This document shows, piece by piece, positions 1-5,555 of a stretch of DNA of 8,451 nucleotides; the first letter of the stretch is position 1, and every line of letters begins with the position of its first letter. The notes below the pieces were generated by a model. That model was not told the DNA's origin, did not search any database, and worked only from the letters and a program-made list of their open reading frames with translations. Source of the DNA: Candidatus Gottesmanbacteria bacterium (lineage in GTDB: Bacteria > Patescibacteriota > Microgenomatia > UBA10105 > UBA927); contig JAPLWC010000093.1 in NCBI GenBank assembly GCA_026396845.1, positions 1-8,451 of the forward strand. The letters are read 5' to 3'. Both the position numbers and the translations under genes were made by a program.

Positions 1-111
1 ACCACTTACGTAGGATTTATAGAACAGGGCAGATATGCGCCATCACTGAAGGTGCTTCAGAAAATTGCGAAAGTCCTCGGTGTAAAGGTGAAGGACATTT
101 TTCCGTTTTAA
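1..111 (+). CDS. XRE-family helix-turn-helix regulator, C-terminal fragment (5' end outside window)
   Basis: An open frame from base 1 to a TAA at 109-111 gives 36 residues ending in DIFPF. The visible part matches the second half of a Cro/C1 (XRE) HTH domain: YVGFIEQGRYAPSLKVLQ is the recognition-helix end plus the IExG-x-x-PSL turn, and KIAKVLGVKVKDIF is the closing helices with the usual LGV...IF end. About the first 35 residues of a typical single-domain XRE protein are missing to the left. Proteins of this size are usually stand-alone DNA-binding repressors, sometimes regulating neighbouring restriction or toxin genes. The next genes converge on it, so any link to the peptidase pair is positional only. 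No clear terminator follows. Confidence 0.85.
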   Translation, partial: TTYVGFIEQGRYAPSLKVLQKIAKVLGVKVKDIFPF

Positions 112-167
112 TGAATTAGCATCCGTTAAACACGAATATTGGAATCGTGCAAATATATAGGTTGATG

Positions 168-470
168 TTAAAACGCATCAACAAAACCTAATTTTAGTGA
201 TATTGAGGCTATATTTGAGGTTGGTGCAGGCAATGCAGGCGTTGATGGAACTCCAATCGGCGCTTTGGGAATAGGAGGAATATTATATATATATTTTAAG
301 ATGTAATAATGTTCTCCAATTAAATATAGCTTGCCTCTAAATTGACCATCTATTCCCCACACAAAATCCCCCTCGATCCACCCCAGGTATTGTCCGTCGC
401 GAGAAAAAATGTAGTTTCCATTTATGAAGCCGACGTATATTCCGTTTGATCTATAAAAATATCTATTCAT
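168..470 (-). CDS. 4-fold beta flower-like repeat protein
   Basis: This 100-aa protein begins with about three short beta-rich repeats (residues 7-56), each with a (S/D)xG turn, an aromatic/hydrophobic strand (YVGFING, YLGWIEG, FRGKLYL) and a closing YIF/FVW/YYI strand. The pattern resembles the small 4-fold beta flower family, which has no well-established activity. A proline-rich linker follows (about 64-84, PPIPKAPIGVPSTPALPAP), then a short hydrophobic tail. The ATG lies inside the last codons of the upstream serine peptidase with an 8-nt overlap (463-470). An AGGA-like site (GTGAGGAAAAAAC) precedes it, so the two are almost certainly translated as a coupled pair. No signal peptide or convincing membrane segment is visible. 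It may be a partner, sensor or substrate of the peptidase, but this is inference from the overlap. Confidence 0.75.
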   Translation of the reverse strand: MNRYFYRSNGIYVGFINGNYIFSRDGQYLGWIEGDFVWGIDGQFRGKLYLIGEHYYILKYIYNIPPIPKAPIGVPSTPALPAPTSNIASISLKLGFVDAF

Positions 471-1218
471 GTTTTTTCCTCACTTTAAGGGTTTGTTGTA
501 AAACCGGTGACGATTTTTCAAAAGCTTGAGCAGTCGTCACTCTGCTTTTGCTAGGTTCTACGTGTTCCGGTATATAAGAACTTGGCACGGCATAGCCTAT
601 TCCAAGTTGAACATTACTTATAATCGCCTGGTATACCTCTACTAAATCAATACCATGAAGGGAAACTGCGCCCGTCGATAGTTCTTCTACTTTACTTAAA
701 AGATCTGAATGTTCTCTTCTTTTTGCATTAACCACCCCGATGACCTCGCCGGTTTCTGTCATCAAAGGGCAACCGCTATTTCCTGCGTTTACCGTACCAT
801 CAATTAGGTATGTTTCTGATCCAGTCGCATCTTTTATGATAGCAGACAAAATCCCTTGATGTGTAGTTAAAGCCGTAAGCGACAATGGGTATCCAGAAAA
901 AAATACTGGCATTCCCTCTTTTACCACTTTTATATCTGCCTGCCTCAGTGGGTTAATCGAAGACTTTTCAAACTTTAATAATGCCAGGTCGTGTTCTTCG
1001 TCTCTTATCGCAACCCTAGCATCAATTAGATCCTCTGAATTGGGAAATTTAATCGTTACACCTGAGTCTGGGAATGATATTACGTGATTGCAAGTCACAA
1101 GAATTCCCTTGCTAGAATAAACAAAGCCACTGCCTTTGCTTACGATTTTACCGTTTTTAATAACGAAGACAAGAGCAATACTAGGCTTAACCTTCTCTAT
1201 AATCTTTGTATAATCCAT
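463..1218 (-). CDS. Trypsin-like serine peptidase (S1C/DegP-type catalytic domain, cytoplasmic, no PDZ)
   Basis: The 251-aa product has the chymotrypsin-fold triad in order: His45 (VTCNHV), Asp77 (HDLALLK) and Ser148 (GNSGCPL). GSGFVYSSKGILVT (29-42) precedes the His, and GEVIGVV (157-163) and GIGYAVP (206-212) close the domain as in DegP/HtrA peptidases. Unlike DegP it has no signal peptide, no N-terminal membrane anchor and no PDZ domain; about 35 charged, polar residues follow the catalytic domain. It should therefore act in the cytoplasm. It is the first gene of a two-gene operon, its final codons overlapping the beta-flower gene by 8 nt. A possible promoter lies 16-44 nt upstream. Cytoplasmic trypsin-like domains occur in bacterial conflict systems coupled to partner domains, but nothing here proves that role. 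GC is lower than in mltG in sampled lines. Confidence 0.9.
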   Translation of the reverse strand: MDYTKIIEKVKPSIALVFVIKNGKIVSKGSGFVYSSKGILVTCNHVISFPDSGVTIKFPNSEDLIDARVAIRDEEHDLALLKFEKSSINPLRQADIKVVKEGMPVFFSGYPLSLTALTTHQGILSAIIKDATGSETYLIDGTVNAGNSGCPLMTETGEVIGVVNAKRREHSDLLSKVEELSTGAVSLHGIDLVEVYQAIISNVQLGIGYAVPSSYIPEHVEPSKSRVTTAQAFEKSSPVLQQTLKVRKKHE

Positions 1219-1233
1219 ATGACAATCATGCGT

Positions 1234-1262
1234 AGTATATGACGCTATTCGACGAGATACAA
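1234..1262 (-). promoter_or_regulatory. Possible promoter of the serine peptidase operon
   Basis: Read on the minus strand, TTGTAT (1257-1262) is followed after exactly 17 bases by TATACT (1234-1239), a 5/6 match to the -10 consensus. The predicted transcript start, near 1227, would leave a leader of only about 9 nt before the ATG at 1218. No Shine-Dalgarno is visible. Confidence 0.35.
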
Positions 1263-1337
1263 TAAGAAAAGTTTATTTAATCATAATTGCATGACAAGTT
1301 ATACGTGAATCGGCAGCGTGTTTACGAAGCTATACAG

Positions 1338-1366
1338 TTGATAAAAATTTTCGAAGATCGTACGAT
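1338..1366 (+). promoter_or_regulatory. Possible promoter of the GIY-YIG gene
   Basis: TTGATA (1338-1343, 5/6 to the -35 consensus) and TACGAT (1361-1366, 4/6 to -10) are separated by 17 bases. Transcription would start near 1373, placing the repeat copy at 1377-1398 in the leader ahead of the ATG at 1410. Confidence 0.35.
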
Positions 1367-1376
1367 ATGGGGTACA

Positions 1377-1398
1377 CTTCGGCAAGCTCAGTGCAAGC
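1377..1398 (-). repeat. CPR-type short repeat, copy 1
   Basis: On the minus strand this reads GCTTGCACTGAGC followed by TTGCCGAAG. It matches 18 of 22 bases of the copy at 4138-4159 inside mltG and shares the CTGAGC...CCGAAG core with 1726-1757. I recognise the family as one scattered through CPR genomes, inside and between genes. This copy sits in the predicted leader of the GIY-YIG gene, in opposite orientation to the copy after that gene. Confidence 0.65.
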
Positions 1399-1409
1399 TA
1401 ATTATTGAT

Positions 1410-1736
1410 ATGGAAGAAGACAAACCCCTTTGGTTTGTTTATTTGCTTCTTTGCGATGAAAAAGACTTCTATGTTGGGATAACGATAAATCTCAACCAAC
1501 GAATTTTGCGGCATCGTTCCAAATTATCCAAGGCGACAAAAGAATACTCAGCTGTGGAATTAGTTTACTGTGAAAAATACAGTGGAGCTCATGATGCTGC
1601 AAAACGAGAAAAGCAGTTCAAAGGTTGGTCAAGGGCAAAGAAGCAAATGCTTATTGATGGAAAATTAGGCATAAATACTTGCACTGAATTTGCCGTAGCG
1701 CTCCTGCGGGATGAGAACCGTGTGAGCCTGCCCTGA
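1410..1736 (+). CDS. GIY-YIG endonuclease (UPF0213/YhbQ-like size)
   Basis: From the ATG at 1410 the product is 108 aa. The GIY-YIG core is clear: FVYLLLC (residues 9-15, GIY position), FYVGIT (20-25, YIG position), the conserved Arg31 in NLNQRILRH, and Glu68 in AKREKQFKGWSRAKKQMLI, the metal-binding Glu and helix. A longer reading from a TTG at 1287 is open, but its extra 41 residues are not domain-like and run through repeat copy 1, so I chose 1410. No strong Shine-Dalgarno is seen. The last residues (about NRVSLP) run into the downstream repeat, suggesting the original C-terminus was altered by the repeat. Such single-domain nucleases may act in repair or in mobility; the target is unknown. 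Confidence 0.85.
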   Translation: MEEDKPLWFVYLLLCDEKDFYVGITINLNQRILRHRSKLSKATKEYSAVELVYCEKYSGAHDAAKREKQFKGWSRAKKQMLIDGKLGINTCTEFAVALLRDENRVSLP

Positions 1737-1757
1737 GCGAGTCTTCGAGCCGAAGGG
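1726..1757 (+). repeat. CPR-type short repeat, copy 2, with hairpin
   Basis: This element begins GCCTGCCCTGAGC and ends GCCGAAGGG, so it carries the same CTGAGC...CCGAAG core as copies 1 and 3, with a longer centre. CTTCG (1743-1747) and CGAAG (1751-1755) form a 5-bp stem with an AGC loop. It overlaps the last codons and stop of the GIY-YIG gene and faces the opposite way from copy 1. No T-run follows, so it is not an ordinary intrinsic terminator. Confidence 0.65.
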
Positions 1758-1794
1758 AATCCGGATGGGGGTACCAAAAGAGAGCATTAGGCAG

Positions 1795-2130
1795 TTATTT
1801 GAGATATTCATTCACCGCGGGAGACGCACGTGCACGTTTCAATTGTTCCAAAGTAATTTTCTCACCGTCTGCCGCGGCTAAGTTATTTATGCTGATAAGG
1901 AGTTTGGCGACGTACGGAGCAAGCAATTCTGCTTTTATATAATCCCCGTGGCGCGGTGCATCGTATAATTCAAACGATAACGCCCCCCAAATATCTGAGG
2001 CGGACCGGCCCCTTCTCATCGCCCCGTATATCGATCCCGCTAACCTTGCCCAATCTTTTCCCGCAACGTTGAAAGGATTCGATTGATCCGCAATATCAAA
2101 AAGGTCAATCGGATGTATTTCTTTAGGCAT
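1795..2130 (-). CDS. Hypothetical protein, 111 aa
   Basis: I do not recognise this protein. It is soluble, begins MPKEIHPIDLFDIADQS and is mostly helical-looking, with a basic stretch MRRGRSASDIWGAL near residues 38-51 and a C-terminal half resembling an amphipathic helix pair (AELLAPYVAKLLISINNLAA, then TLEQLKRARAS). The frame stays open to 2193, but the ATG at 2130 is preferred because a perfect TATAAT lies six bases upstream; a transcript from it would begin about at the A of this ATG. The extra 21 residues of the long form would be encoded by promoter sequence. It converges on the GIY-YIG gene with 58 bases between, holding repeat copy 2. Confidence 0.65.
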   Translation of the reverse strand: MPKEIHPIDLFDIADQSNPFNVAGKDWARLAGSIYGAMRRGRSASDIWGALSFELYDAPRHGDYIKAELLAPYVAKLLISINNLAAADGEKITLEQLKRARASPAVNEYLK

Positions 2131-2136
2131 AGAACT

Positions 2137-2165
2137 ATTATAGGGCATTATTAACCAAAATGCAA
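2137..2165 (-). promoter_or_regulatory. Leaderless-type promoter of the 111-aa gene
   Basis: On the minus strand TTGCAT (2160-2165), a 17-base spacer and a consensus TATAAT (2137-2142) end six bases before the ATG at 2130. The expected start point coincides with the initiation codon. The promoter lies within the last codons of the small ORF at 2151-2270. Confidence 0.55.
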
Positions 2166-2270
2166 TACGTCGGGGTACGTTAGGAGGCGCCAAGGAGTAT
2201 TAAACATATCCCACACCTCGTTTTCAACAGGGAGACGGATTCTTTCCAATGGTTTGAGTGCTTCATTCAT
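2151..2270 (-). CDS. Possible small ORF, 39 aa
   Basis: The frame reads MNEALKPLERIRLP, then VENEVWDMFNTPWRLLT and ends YPDVLHFG before TAA at 2151-2153. I do not recognise it. The composition (amphipathic, with charged residues and tryptophans) is protein-like, and an extended -10 element lies 22 bases upstream of the ATG, giving a leader of about 16 nt. It could equally be the surviving N-terminus of a longer gene cut off by the DNA carrying the 111-aa gene's promoter. The last codons overlap that promoter. No Shine-Dalgarno is visible. Confidence 0.4.
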   Translation of the reverse strand: MNEALKPLERIRLPVENEVWDMFNTPWRLLTYPDVLHFG

Positions 2271-2292
2271 ACGGGCGTTTTATTCCGGCACA

Positions 2293-2301
2293 ATTATATC
2301 A
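2293..2301 (-). promoter_or_regulatory. Extended -10 promoter of the 39-aa small ORF
   Basis: TGATATAAT on the minus strand is a perfect TATAAT with the upstream TGn of extended -10 promoters. No good -35 is present 16-18 bases further up. It faces away from the degV promoter. Confidence 0.45.
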
Positions 2302-2335
2302 AATCCGTACATCCGGTGCTATCCCCCGCGTTGTC

Positions 2336-2363
2336 TTGCATTTTTAAAATAATCCGCTACAAT
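2336..2363 (+). promoter_or_regulatory. Possible degV promoter
   Basis: TTGCAT (2336-2341), 16 bases, then TACAAT (2358-2363, 5/6). The predicted start is near 2370, giving a leader of about 26 nt without a Shine-Dalgarno before the ATG at 2396. The same TTGCAT hexamer serves as the -35 of the 111-aa gene. Confidence 0.4.
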
Positions 2364-2395
2364 ACCTGGTTACCTAGCCCTTCTGCCCTAAATGT

Positions 2396-3307
2396 ATGTC
2401 AGGAGTTGAAATAGTTCCTAAAAGATTGATAGTGTCGGATACATGTATTTCAAAAGCGCCGGAAGGGGTACCTATTATACCTCTCCATATTATCTGGCCT
2501 GATAAGCAAGATCAGCTGGATTCGGAATTTTCAGAAAATCCCGAGAAGTTCTACGAAAAAATGCAGAGTTTCATGGATAAAGGATTTCCTCCTCCAACAA
2601 CGACACAACCCAGCATCTTTGAATTCACCGAGTTATACACGGAGCTCTACAGGCGCGGCGCACGGGAGATAGGATCGGTGCACGTCATGAGTACAAAAAG
2701 TGGTACGTTTGGCAACGCAGTACTTGCTGCACGCGAAGTGATGGCTGAACCTGAATACCATGATATGAAAATTCTCGCAATGGATTCCGGAGCAGTGTCT
2801 TTAGCACAGTTGTTTCAGGTAGAAACGGCGGTGAACGAACAGAAAGAGGGGGCGAGTTTGGATGAAATCAATAAAATATTGATGAGAAATGCCGAAAAAG
2901 ATATATCGTTATACGTTGCCATAGAAACTTTTAAATACCTCTGGTATAGCGGCCGTGTATCAGGTTTGGCGGCCACGCTGGGCGACCGTGCTAATCTTAA
3001 AGTTATTGTCCGACTTAAACATAATAATCTGGAACGTCATCAAATCACAAAAGGAATGGAGCATGCCAAACAAAGAATTGTAGACAACCTAAGAGAAGAT
3101 ATTGATACGAGAAAAGCATTACCTTCACACGTCGGTGTGATCTACACCCGTTATCCGGAGATCGGTGAGGAATTAAAGGTTTTGTTAGGAGATATTTTAC
3201 GGGAACCCGGTGTGGGTTTTGCCGGATCCGCCGAGGCTGGCGCCCTTTTAGGAATACACGCGGGACCGGGCGCCGGAGCACTCGCCGCCCTTTGGGCCGA
3301 CGCGTAA
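2396..3307 (+). CDS. DegV family protein (FakB-like fatty-acid-binding protein)
   Basis: The 303-aa product has full DegV length and motifs. It opens with a strand-turn IVSDTCIS (12-19), then PIIPLHI (26-32), TTTQPS (68-73, the lipid-head-binding loop), HVMSTKSGTFGNA (96-108, family consensus SGTyqsA), MDSGAVS (129-135), WYSGRVSG (183-190, the K/S-GR motif) and GIHAGPGAGA (286-295, the HxGPGA motif). Characterised members (FakB) hold a fatty acid in a deep pocket and present it to the kinase FakA for phosphorylation and entry into phospholipids. In CPR cells, which mostly lack fatty-acid synthesis, such proteins are thought to use scavenged lipids. No FakA gene is in the window. The second ATG-like site at 2392 is out of frame. 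Confidence 0.9.
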   Translation: MSGVEIVPKRLIVSDTCISKAPEGVPIIPLHIIWPDKQDQLDSEFSENPEKFYEKMQSFMDKGFPPPTTTQPSIFEFTELYTELYRRGAREIGSVHVMSTKSGTFGNAVLAAREVMAEPEYHDMKILAMDSGAVSLAQLFQVETAVNEQKEGASLDEINKILMRNAEKDISLYVAIETFKYLWYSGRVSGLAATLGDRANLKVIVRLKHNNLERHQITKGMEHAKQRIVDNLREDIDTRKALPSHVGVIYTRYPEIGEELKVLLGDILREPGVGFAGSAEAGALLGIHAGPGAGALAALWADA

Positions 3308-3329
3308 TGTGGGTTACCCGCAAAATTAT

Positions 3330-3779
3330 CTAGCGCTTCGTAAAGTATCGGCCGACGTATATTGGCGGTGGCATCACCTTATCTCGGATCCGCACTACCA
3401 TAGACAACCCGTGTTGATCCTCGGCGAATAACCAGTTGTTTACGTCAGGTTTTTTCTTCAGTTCCTTAAATATGCCTGCAAGAGATCGCTCTTTTTCTGC
3501 TGGGGTGATGATCTCCAACTTTAACCGCAGCCAGATGTTTTCAATCCTCAAACTGGTCAGGGTTTGCTCCCGTTCCTGATCGGTCATAATAGATAAGGTT
3601 TGGTCTTCGGGAGAGAGATATTGACCAATTTCCTCCAAACGCACCCGCGCTTGGTTCTTATCGATAATTCGTGCATCTATGTTTATTACCGCCATTCTCC
3701 GTGCGATCGCCAGTATCCGTCGCCGGTGCACTGCTTCACCGTGGGATCTGTGGGGTATATATCGCTCTTTGCTATTCAC
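3330..3779 (-). CDS. Hypothetical protein, 149 aa
   Basis: I do not recognise this protein. It starts with GTG at 3779, supported by GAGGT about 4 nt upstream as a Shine-Dalgarno. The N-terminal 30 residues are rich in Arg and His (HRSHGEAVHRRRILAIARRM), which could contact nucleic acid. The middle (about 55-115) is charged and likely helical or coiled (TDQEREQTLTSLRIENIWLR, AEKERSLAGIFKELKKK). The C-terminus ends in a short strand-like stretch (PPPIYVGRYF). There is no signal peptide, membrane segment or cysteine motif. It lies 117 bases downstream of mltG on the same strand but has its own -10 box and is separated from mltG by a palindromic repeat. It converges on degV with a 22-base gap. 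Confidence 0.7.
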   Translation of the reverse strand: MNSKERYIPHRSHGEAVHRRRILAIARRMAVINIDARIIDKNQARVRLEEIGQYLSPEDQTLSIMTDQEREQTLTSLRIENIWLRLKLEIITPAEKERSLAGIFKELKKKPDVNNWLFAEDQHGLSMVVRIRDKVMPPPIYVGRYFTKR

Positions 3780-3820
3780 TCGTACCTCATCTTTCGGGGC
3801 AGATGGTTTTCTATCGCCAC

Positions 3821-3849
3821 ATTATACACCCATCTTGCCAGATTTACAG
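3821..3849 (-). promoter_or_regulatory. Possible promoter of the 149-aa gene
   Basis: On the minus strand CTGTAA (3844-3849), 17 bases, then a consensus TATAAT (3821-3826). The start point would be near 3814, with a leader of about 35 nt ending in a GAGGT ribosome-binding site. The -35 abuts the palindromic repeat at 3850-3865. Confidence 0.5.
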
Positions 3850-3865
3850 CCCGCCGGCTGGCGGG
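3850..3865. repeat. GC-rich palindromic repeat, copy A (intergenic)
   Basis: CCCGCC and GGCGGG flank a 4-base centre (GGCT). The sequence differs from the perfect palindrome at 4799-4814 by two substitutions. No T-run follows on either strand. It sits in the mltG to 149-aa gene interval. Confidence 0.55.
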
Positions 3866-3896
3866 GCGAAAAATCGGCGGTGACTCCTAATCTCCC

Positions 3897-4892
3897 CTAT
3901 TGTAAATAGCGTTGGATATTTTGCTTATGTTCCGCGTAGGTGGCCGCGCAGTGGATCTGACGTTTTTTGTCATGAAGATAATACAGGCAATCCGTTTCCT
4001 CGGGGTTTAACACTGCCTCAATGGAGGTAATGGACGGGCTGCAGATAGGTGTCGGCGGCAGGCCTTTGTAAAGATACGTATTGTACGGCGAATCGCTTTT
4101 CATCTGGGCTAAATCAATTCCTCCCCACCAGCTTCCAGCTTGTCCTGAGCCCGCCGAAGGATCAGGTTTTTTTCCGCGGGTATACTGCATCGTGGCATCA
4201 ATCTGAAGAAGCATATTCGTATTGAGCCTGTTCCAGATAATGCCGGAGATAAGCTTCATGTCGCTCTCACCCCCTGCTTCCCGTTCGATGAGCGACGCGA
4301 TCTTTAAGGCCGTCACCCACCGGATATTCGCGTCCAGAAATTTCTGAGAGAATGGCGCAAATTTCTCATTGAAGCGGTCAATGAACCGTTTGGCCACTTG
4401 ATCCCCTGTTTCATCCACTGGAATAAGGTATGTGTCGGGGTAATACACGCCCTCCACATAGTCAGGCTCCATGCTTTTATATGCGCTATTCCACTGGTCA
4501 AGTTTCGTTTGGTCCCACGATAATGTACCCGCTAGCATCTCACCGATTTGTTCGCGACGTAAACATCCGGTAATCGTAACCCATAGAAGGCTTGGCTTAT
4601 TGGTGACCACATGAGTGACCTGCCACAGCCACATGCCTTTATTCAGCCGGTATCCTCCGGGCTCGATGGTTTCGCCGGCAAGTACAAGCCGCGCCATCCA
4701 TTCGCTCCGTACAAATCCCTGTTTTTTCAGCTCCCCCGCGGCATCAAATTTCCCCTCGGTTTTTGGCACCACAAATACTTCCGTCTCCTTTTTTTGCTCC
4801 CGCCAGCTGGCGGGCGGCCCGAAGAATAGGAATACAGAAACTAAAATAACGACCGCGGAAATAATAATCTTCACCACCAACCATTTATGCAT
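3897..4892 (-). CDS. mltG: Endolytic murein transglycosylase MltG (YceG-like)
   Basis: The 331-aa product has one N-terminal membrane segment (about 5-24), a LysM-like region (about 36-90, ending in PGGYRLNKGM) and the MltG catalytic domain. Motifs are EGVYYPDTY (147-155), ASLIEREAG with catalytic Glu203 (199-207), IIWNRLNTNMLLQIDATMQY (218-237), SPYNTYLYKGLPPTPI (268-283) and a final TYAEH (318-322). MltG cleaves nascent glycan strands at the outer face of the membrane, ending peptidoglycan polymerisation. Two repeats have been absorbed in frame: PPASWR just after the membrane segment (palindrome 4799-4814) and DPSAGSGQAG (244-253) inside the catalytic domain, between two conserved motifs. 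The start is 9 nt after the cysteine-peptidase stop, and its first 34 bases are duplicated at 6002-6039. Readthrough from the upstream operon is likely. Confidence 0.93.
   Translation of the reverse strand: MHKWLVVKIIISAVVILVSVFLFFGPPASWREQKKETEVFVVPKTEGKFDAAGELKKQGFVRSEWMARLVLAGETIEPGGYRLNKGMWLWQVTHVVTNKPSLLWVTITGCLRREQIGEMLAGTLSWDQTKLDQWNSAYKSMEPDYVEGVYYPDTYLIPVDETGDQVAKRFIDRFNEKFAPFSQKFLDANIRWVTALKIASLIEREAGGESDMKLISGIIWNRLNTNMLLQIDATMQYTRGKKPDPSAGSGQAGSWWGGIDLAQMKSDSPYNTYLYKGLPPTPICSPSITSIEAVLNPEETDCLYYLHDKKRQIHCAATYAEHKQNIQRYLQ
4138..4166 (+). repeat. CPR-type short repeat, copy 3, inside mltG
   Basis: The sequence begins GCTTGTCCTGAGC and continues CCGCCGAAGGATCAGG. CCTGA (4144-4148) and TCAGG (4162-4166) are perfect inverted arms. 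It matches copy 1 at 18 of 22 bases. On the mltG strand it is read in frame as DPSAGSGQAG, a peptide type I recall from many CPR proteins. Confidence 0.7.
4799..4814. repeat. GC-rich palindromic repeat, copy B (in mltG)
   Basis: CCCGCCAGCTGGCGGG is a perfect 16-base palindrome, nearly the same as the intergenic copy at 3850-3865. In mltG it encodes part of PPASWR directly after the membrane segment, a place where extra residues are easily tolerated. Confidence 0.6.
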
Positions 4893-4896
4893 GATT
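4859..4896 (-). repeat. Direct repeat R2: the mltG 5' end
   Basis: These 38 bases span four bases upstream of the mltG ATG and its first 11 codons. They match 6002-6039 at 34 of 38 positions with no gaps at a constant offset of 1143 bases; mismatches are at 4862, 4874, 4884 and 4892, three of them transitions. The two copies bracket the three-gene cysteine-peptidase cassette. Confidence 0.8.
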
Positions 4897-4901
4897 GTGT
4901 A

Positions 4902-5555
4902 TTATGAATGTATGGATGCGTTGTGATCACCAATCACTACTTGGCTTCGTATATCTGACCACAACCATCGGGCGGCAAAGCGTTCTTCAAAAGATCCTAT
5001 GCTTGAAATCATTTTCCCAAATTTTTTTAGCATCGCCTGCTTCGATCGACGGTCAGCTTCACCTGCACTATGACCCTTGAGTATCGTCGTCGCGATAAGA
5101 TTGGAAGGCTCCAGAAATAATTTTGCTAATTGGTCTTCAAGAGGCTTTGTTATTTTTGATCGCGTAGTTCCGACAATAAACTTCCTTGTATATCCGATAA
5201 ATGCCAAAACTCCACGGCCAACAAGCGTATTTCCTAATACTTTTCCGGAATCACAACTTCTCGCATACATAATACAGTCTAAAAGCGCACCCGTATCAAT
5301 CTTCTTGTCCAGAATCACCTCATCATCATGTCCGCCGACACTGAAAGCGTCCCCGTGGCCATTTAAAAAAAGAAAACCCGGATGTTTTGATTGTACATAA
5401 CTCAAAAAAGTTTTCTTCGTTGCTTTATCTTCTTTCAAATCATATACAGGGATATGTTTTCGTTTTGCCTCGGCTATGACCGGTTCAGTCCAACGATATA
5501 AATAGTGTGTTGCGGAATCGTAGTTTGGCCGTGTGACGAGAAGCGATTTATTCAT
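4902..5555 (-). CDS. Clan CD (caspase/gingipain-like) cysteine peptidase
   Basis: From the ATG at 5555 the product is 217 aa. A hydrophobic strand and FLFLNGHGDAF (61-71) supply the catalytic His67, and IMYARSCDSG (95-104) supplies Cys101. The order strand-HG, strand-xC is diagnostic of clan CD peptidases (caspase, gingipain C25, clostripain C11, CHAT). RGVLAFIGYTRKFI (114-127) and the late VVIGDHNAS (206-214) resemble C25-type domains. There is no signal peptide, so it is probably cytoplasmic, and no pro-domain or repeat region. The frame is open up to 5597, but the ATG at 5555 is preferred because it overlaps the upstream 82-aa gene by 8 nt, typical of translational coupling. Substrate unknown; Asp/Arg/Lys preference cannot be read from the sequence. 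Confidence 0.75.
   Translation of the reverse strand: MNKSLLVTRPNYDSATHYLYRWTEPVIAEAKRKHIPVYDLKEDKATKKTFLSYVQSKHPGFLFLNGHGDAFSVGGHDDEVILDKKIDTGALLDCIMYARSCDSGKVLGNTLVGRGVLAFIGYTRKFIVGTTRSKITKPLEDQLAKLFLEPSNLIATTILKGHSAGEADRRSKQAMLKKFGKMISSIGSFEERFAARWLWSDIRSQVVIGDHNASIHS

Noticed and set aside
131..149. Hairpin CACGA...TCGTG between the XRE and beta-flower genes as a terminator
   Set aside because: Only a 5-bp stem with a 9-base loop and no T-run after it; it could arise by chance.
1287..1409. Longer N-terminus of the GIY-YIG gene from a TTG start
   Set aside because: The extra residues run through a dispersed repeat (TLRQAQCKL) and show no domain; a TTGATA-17-TACGAT promoter lies inside this stretch, and the GIY-YIG core begins right after the ATG at 1410.
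1589..1777. Minus-strand open frame of 62 codons
   Set aside because: It is antisense to the GIY-YIG gene and the repeat; its protein is low-complexity and has no recognisable pattern.
3308..3320. GGG-TTA-CCC hairpin after degV as a terminator
   Set aside because: The stem is three or four pairs and no T-run follows.
3600..3909. Plus-strand open frames of 70-96 codons
   Set aside because: They are shadows of the 149-aa minus-strand gene and of the spacer palindrome; the minus-strand frame has a promoter and a GAGGT ribosome-binding site.
4901..4906. CATAAT on the minus strand as a dedicated mltG promoter
   Set aside because: No acceptable -35 at 16-18 bases, and the box coincides with the peptidase stop codon; readthrough from the cassette promoter is simpler.
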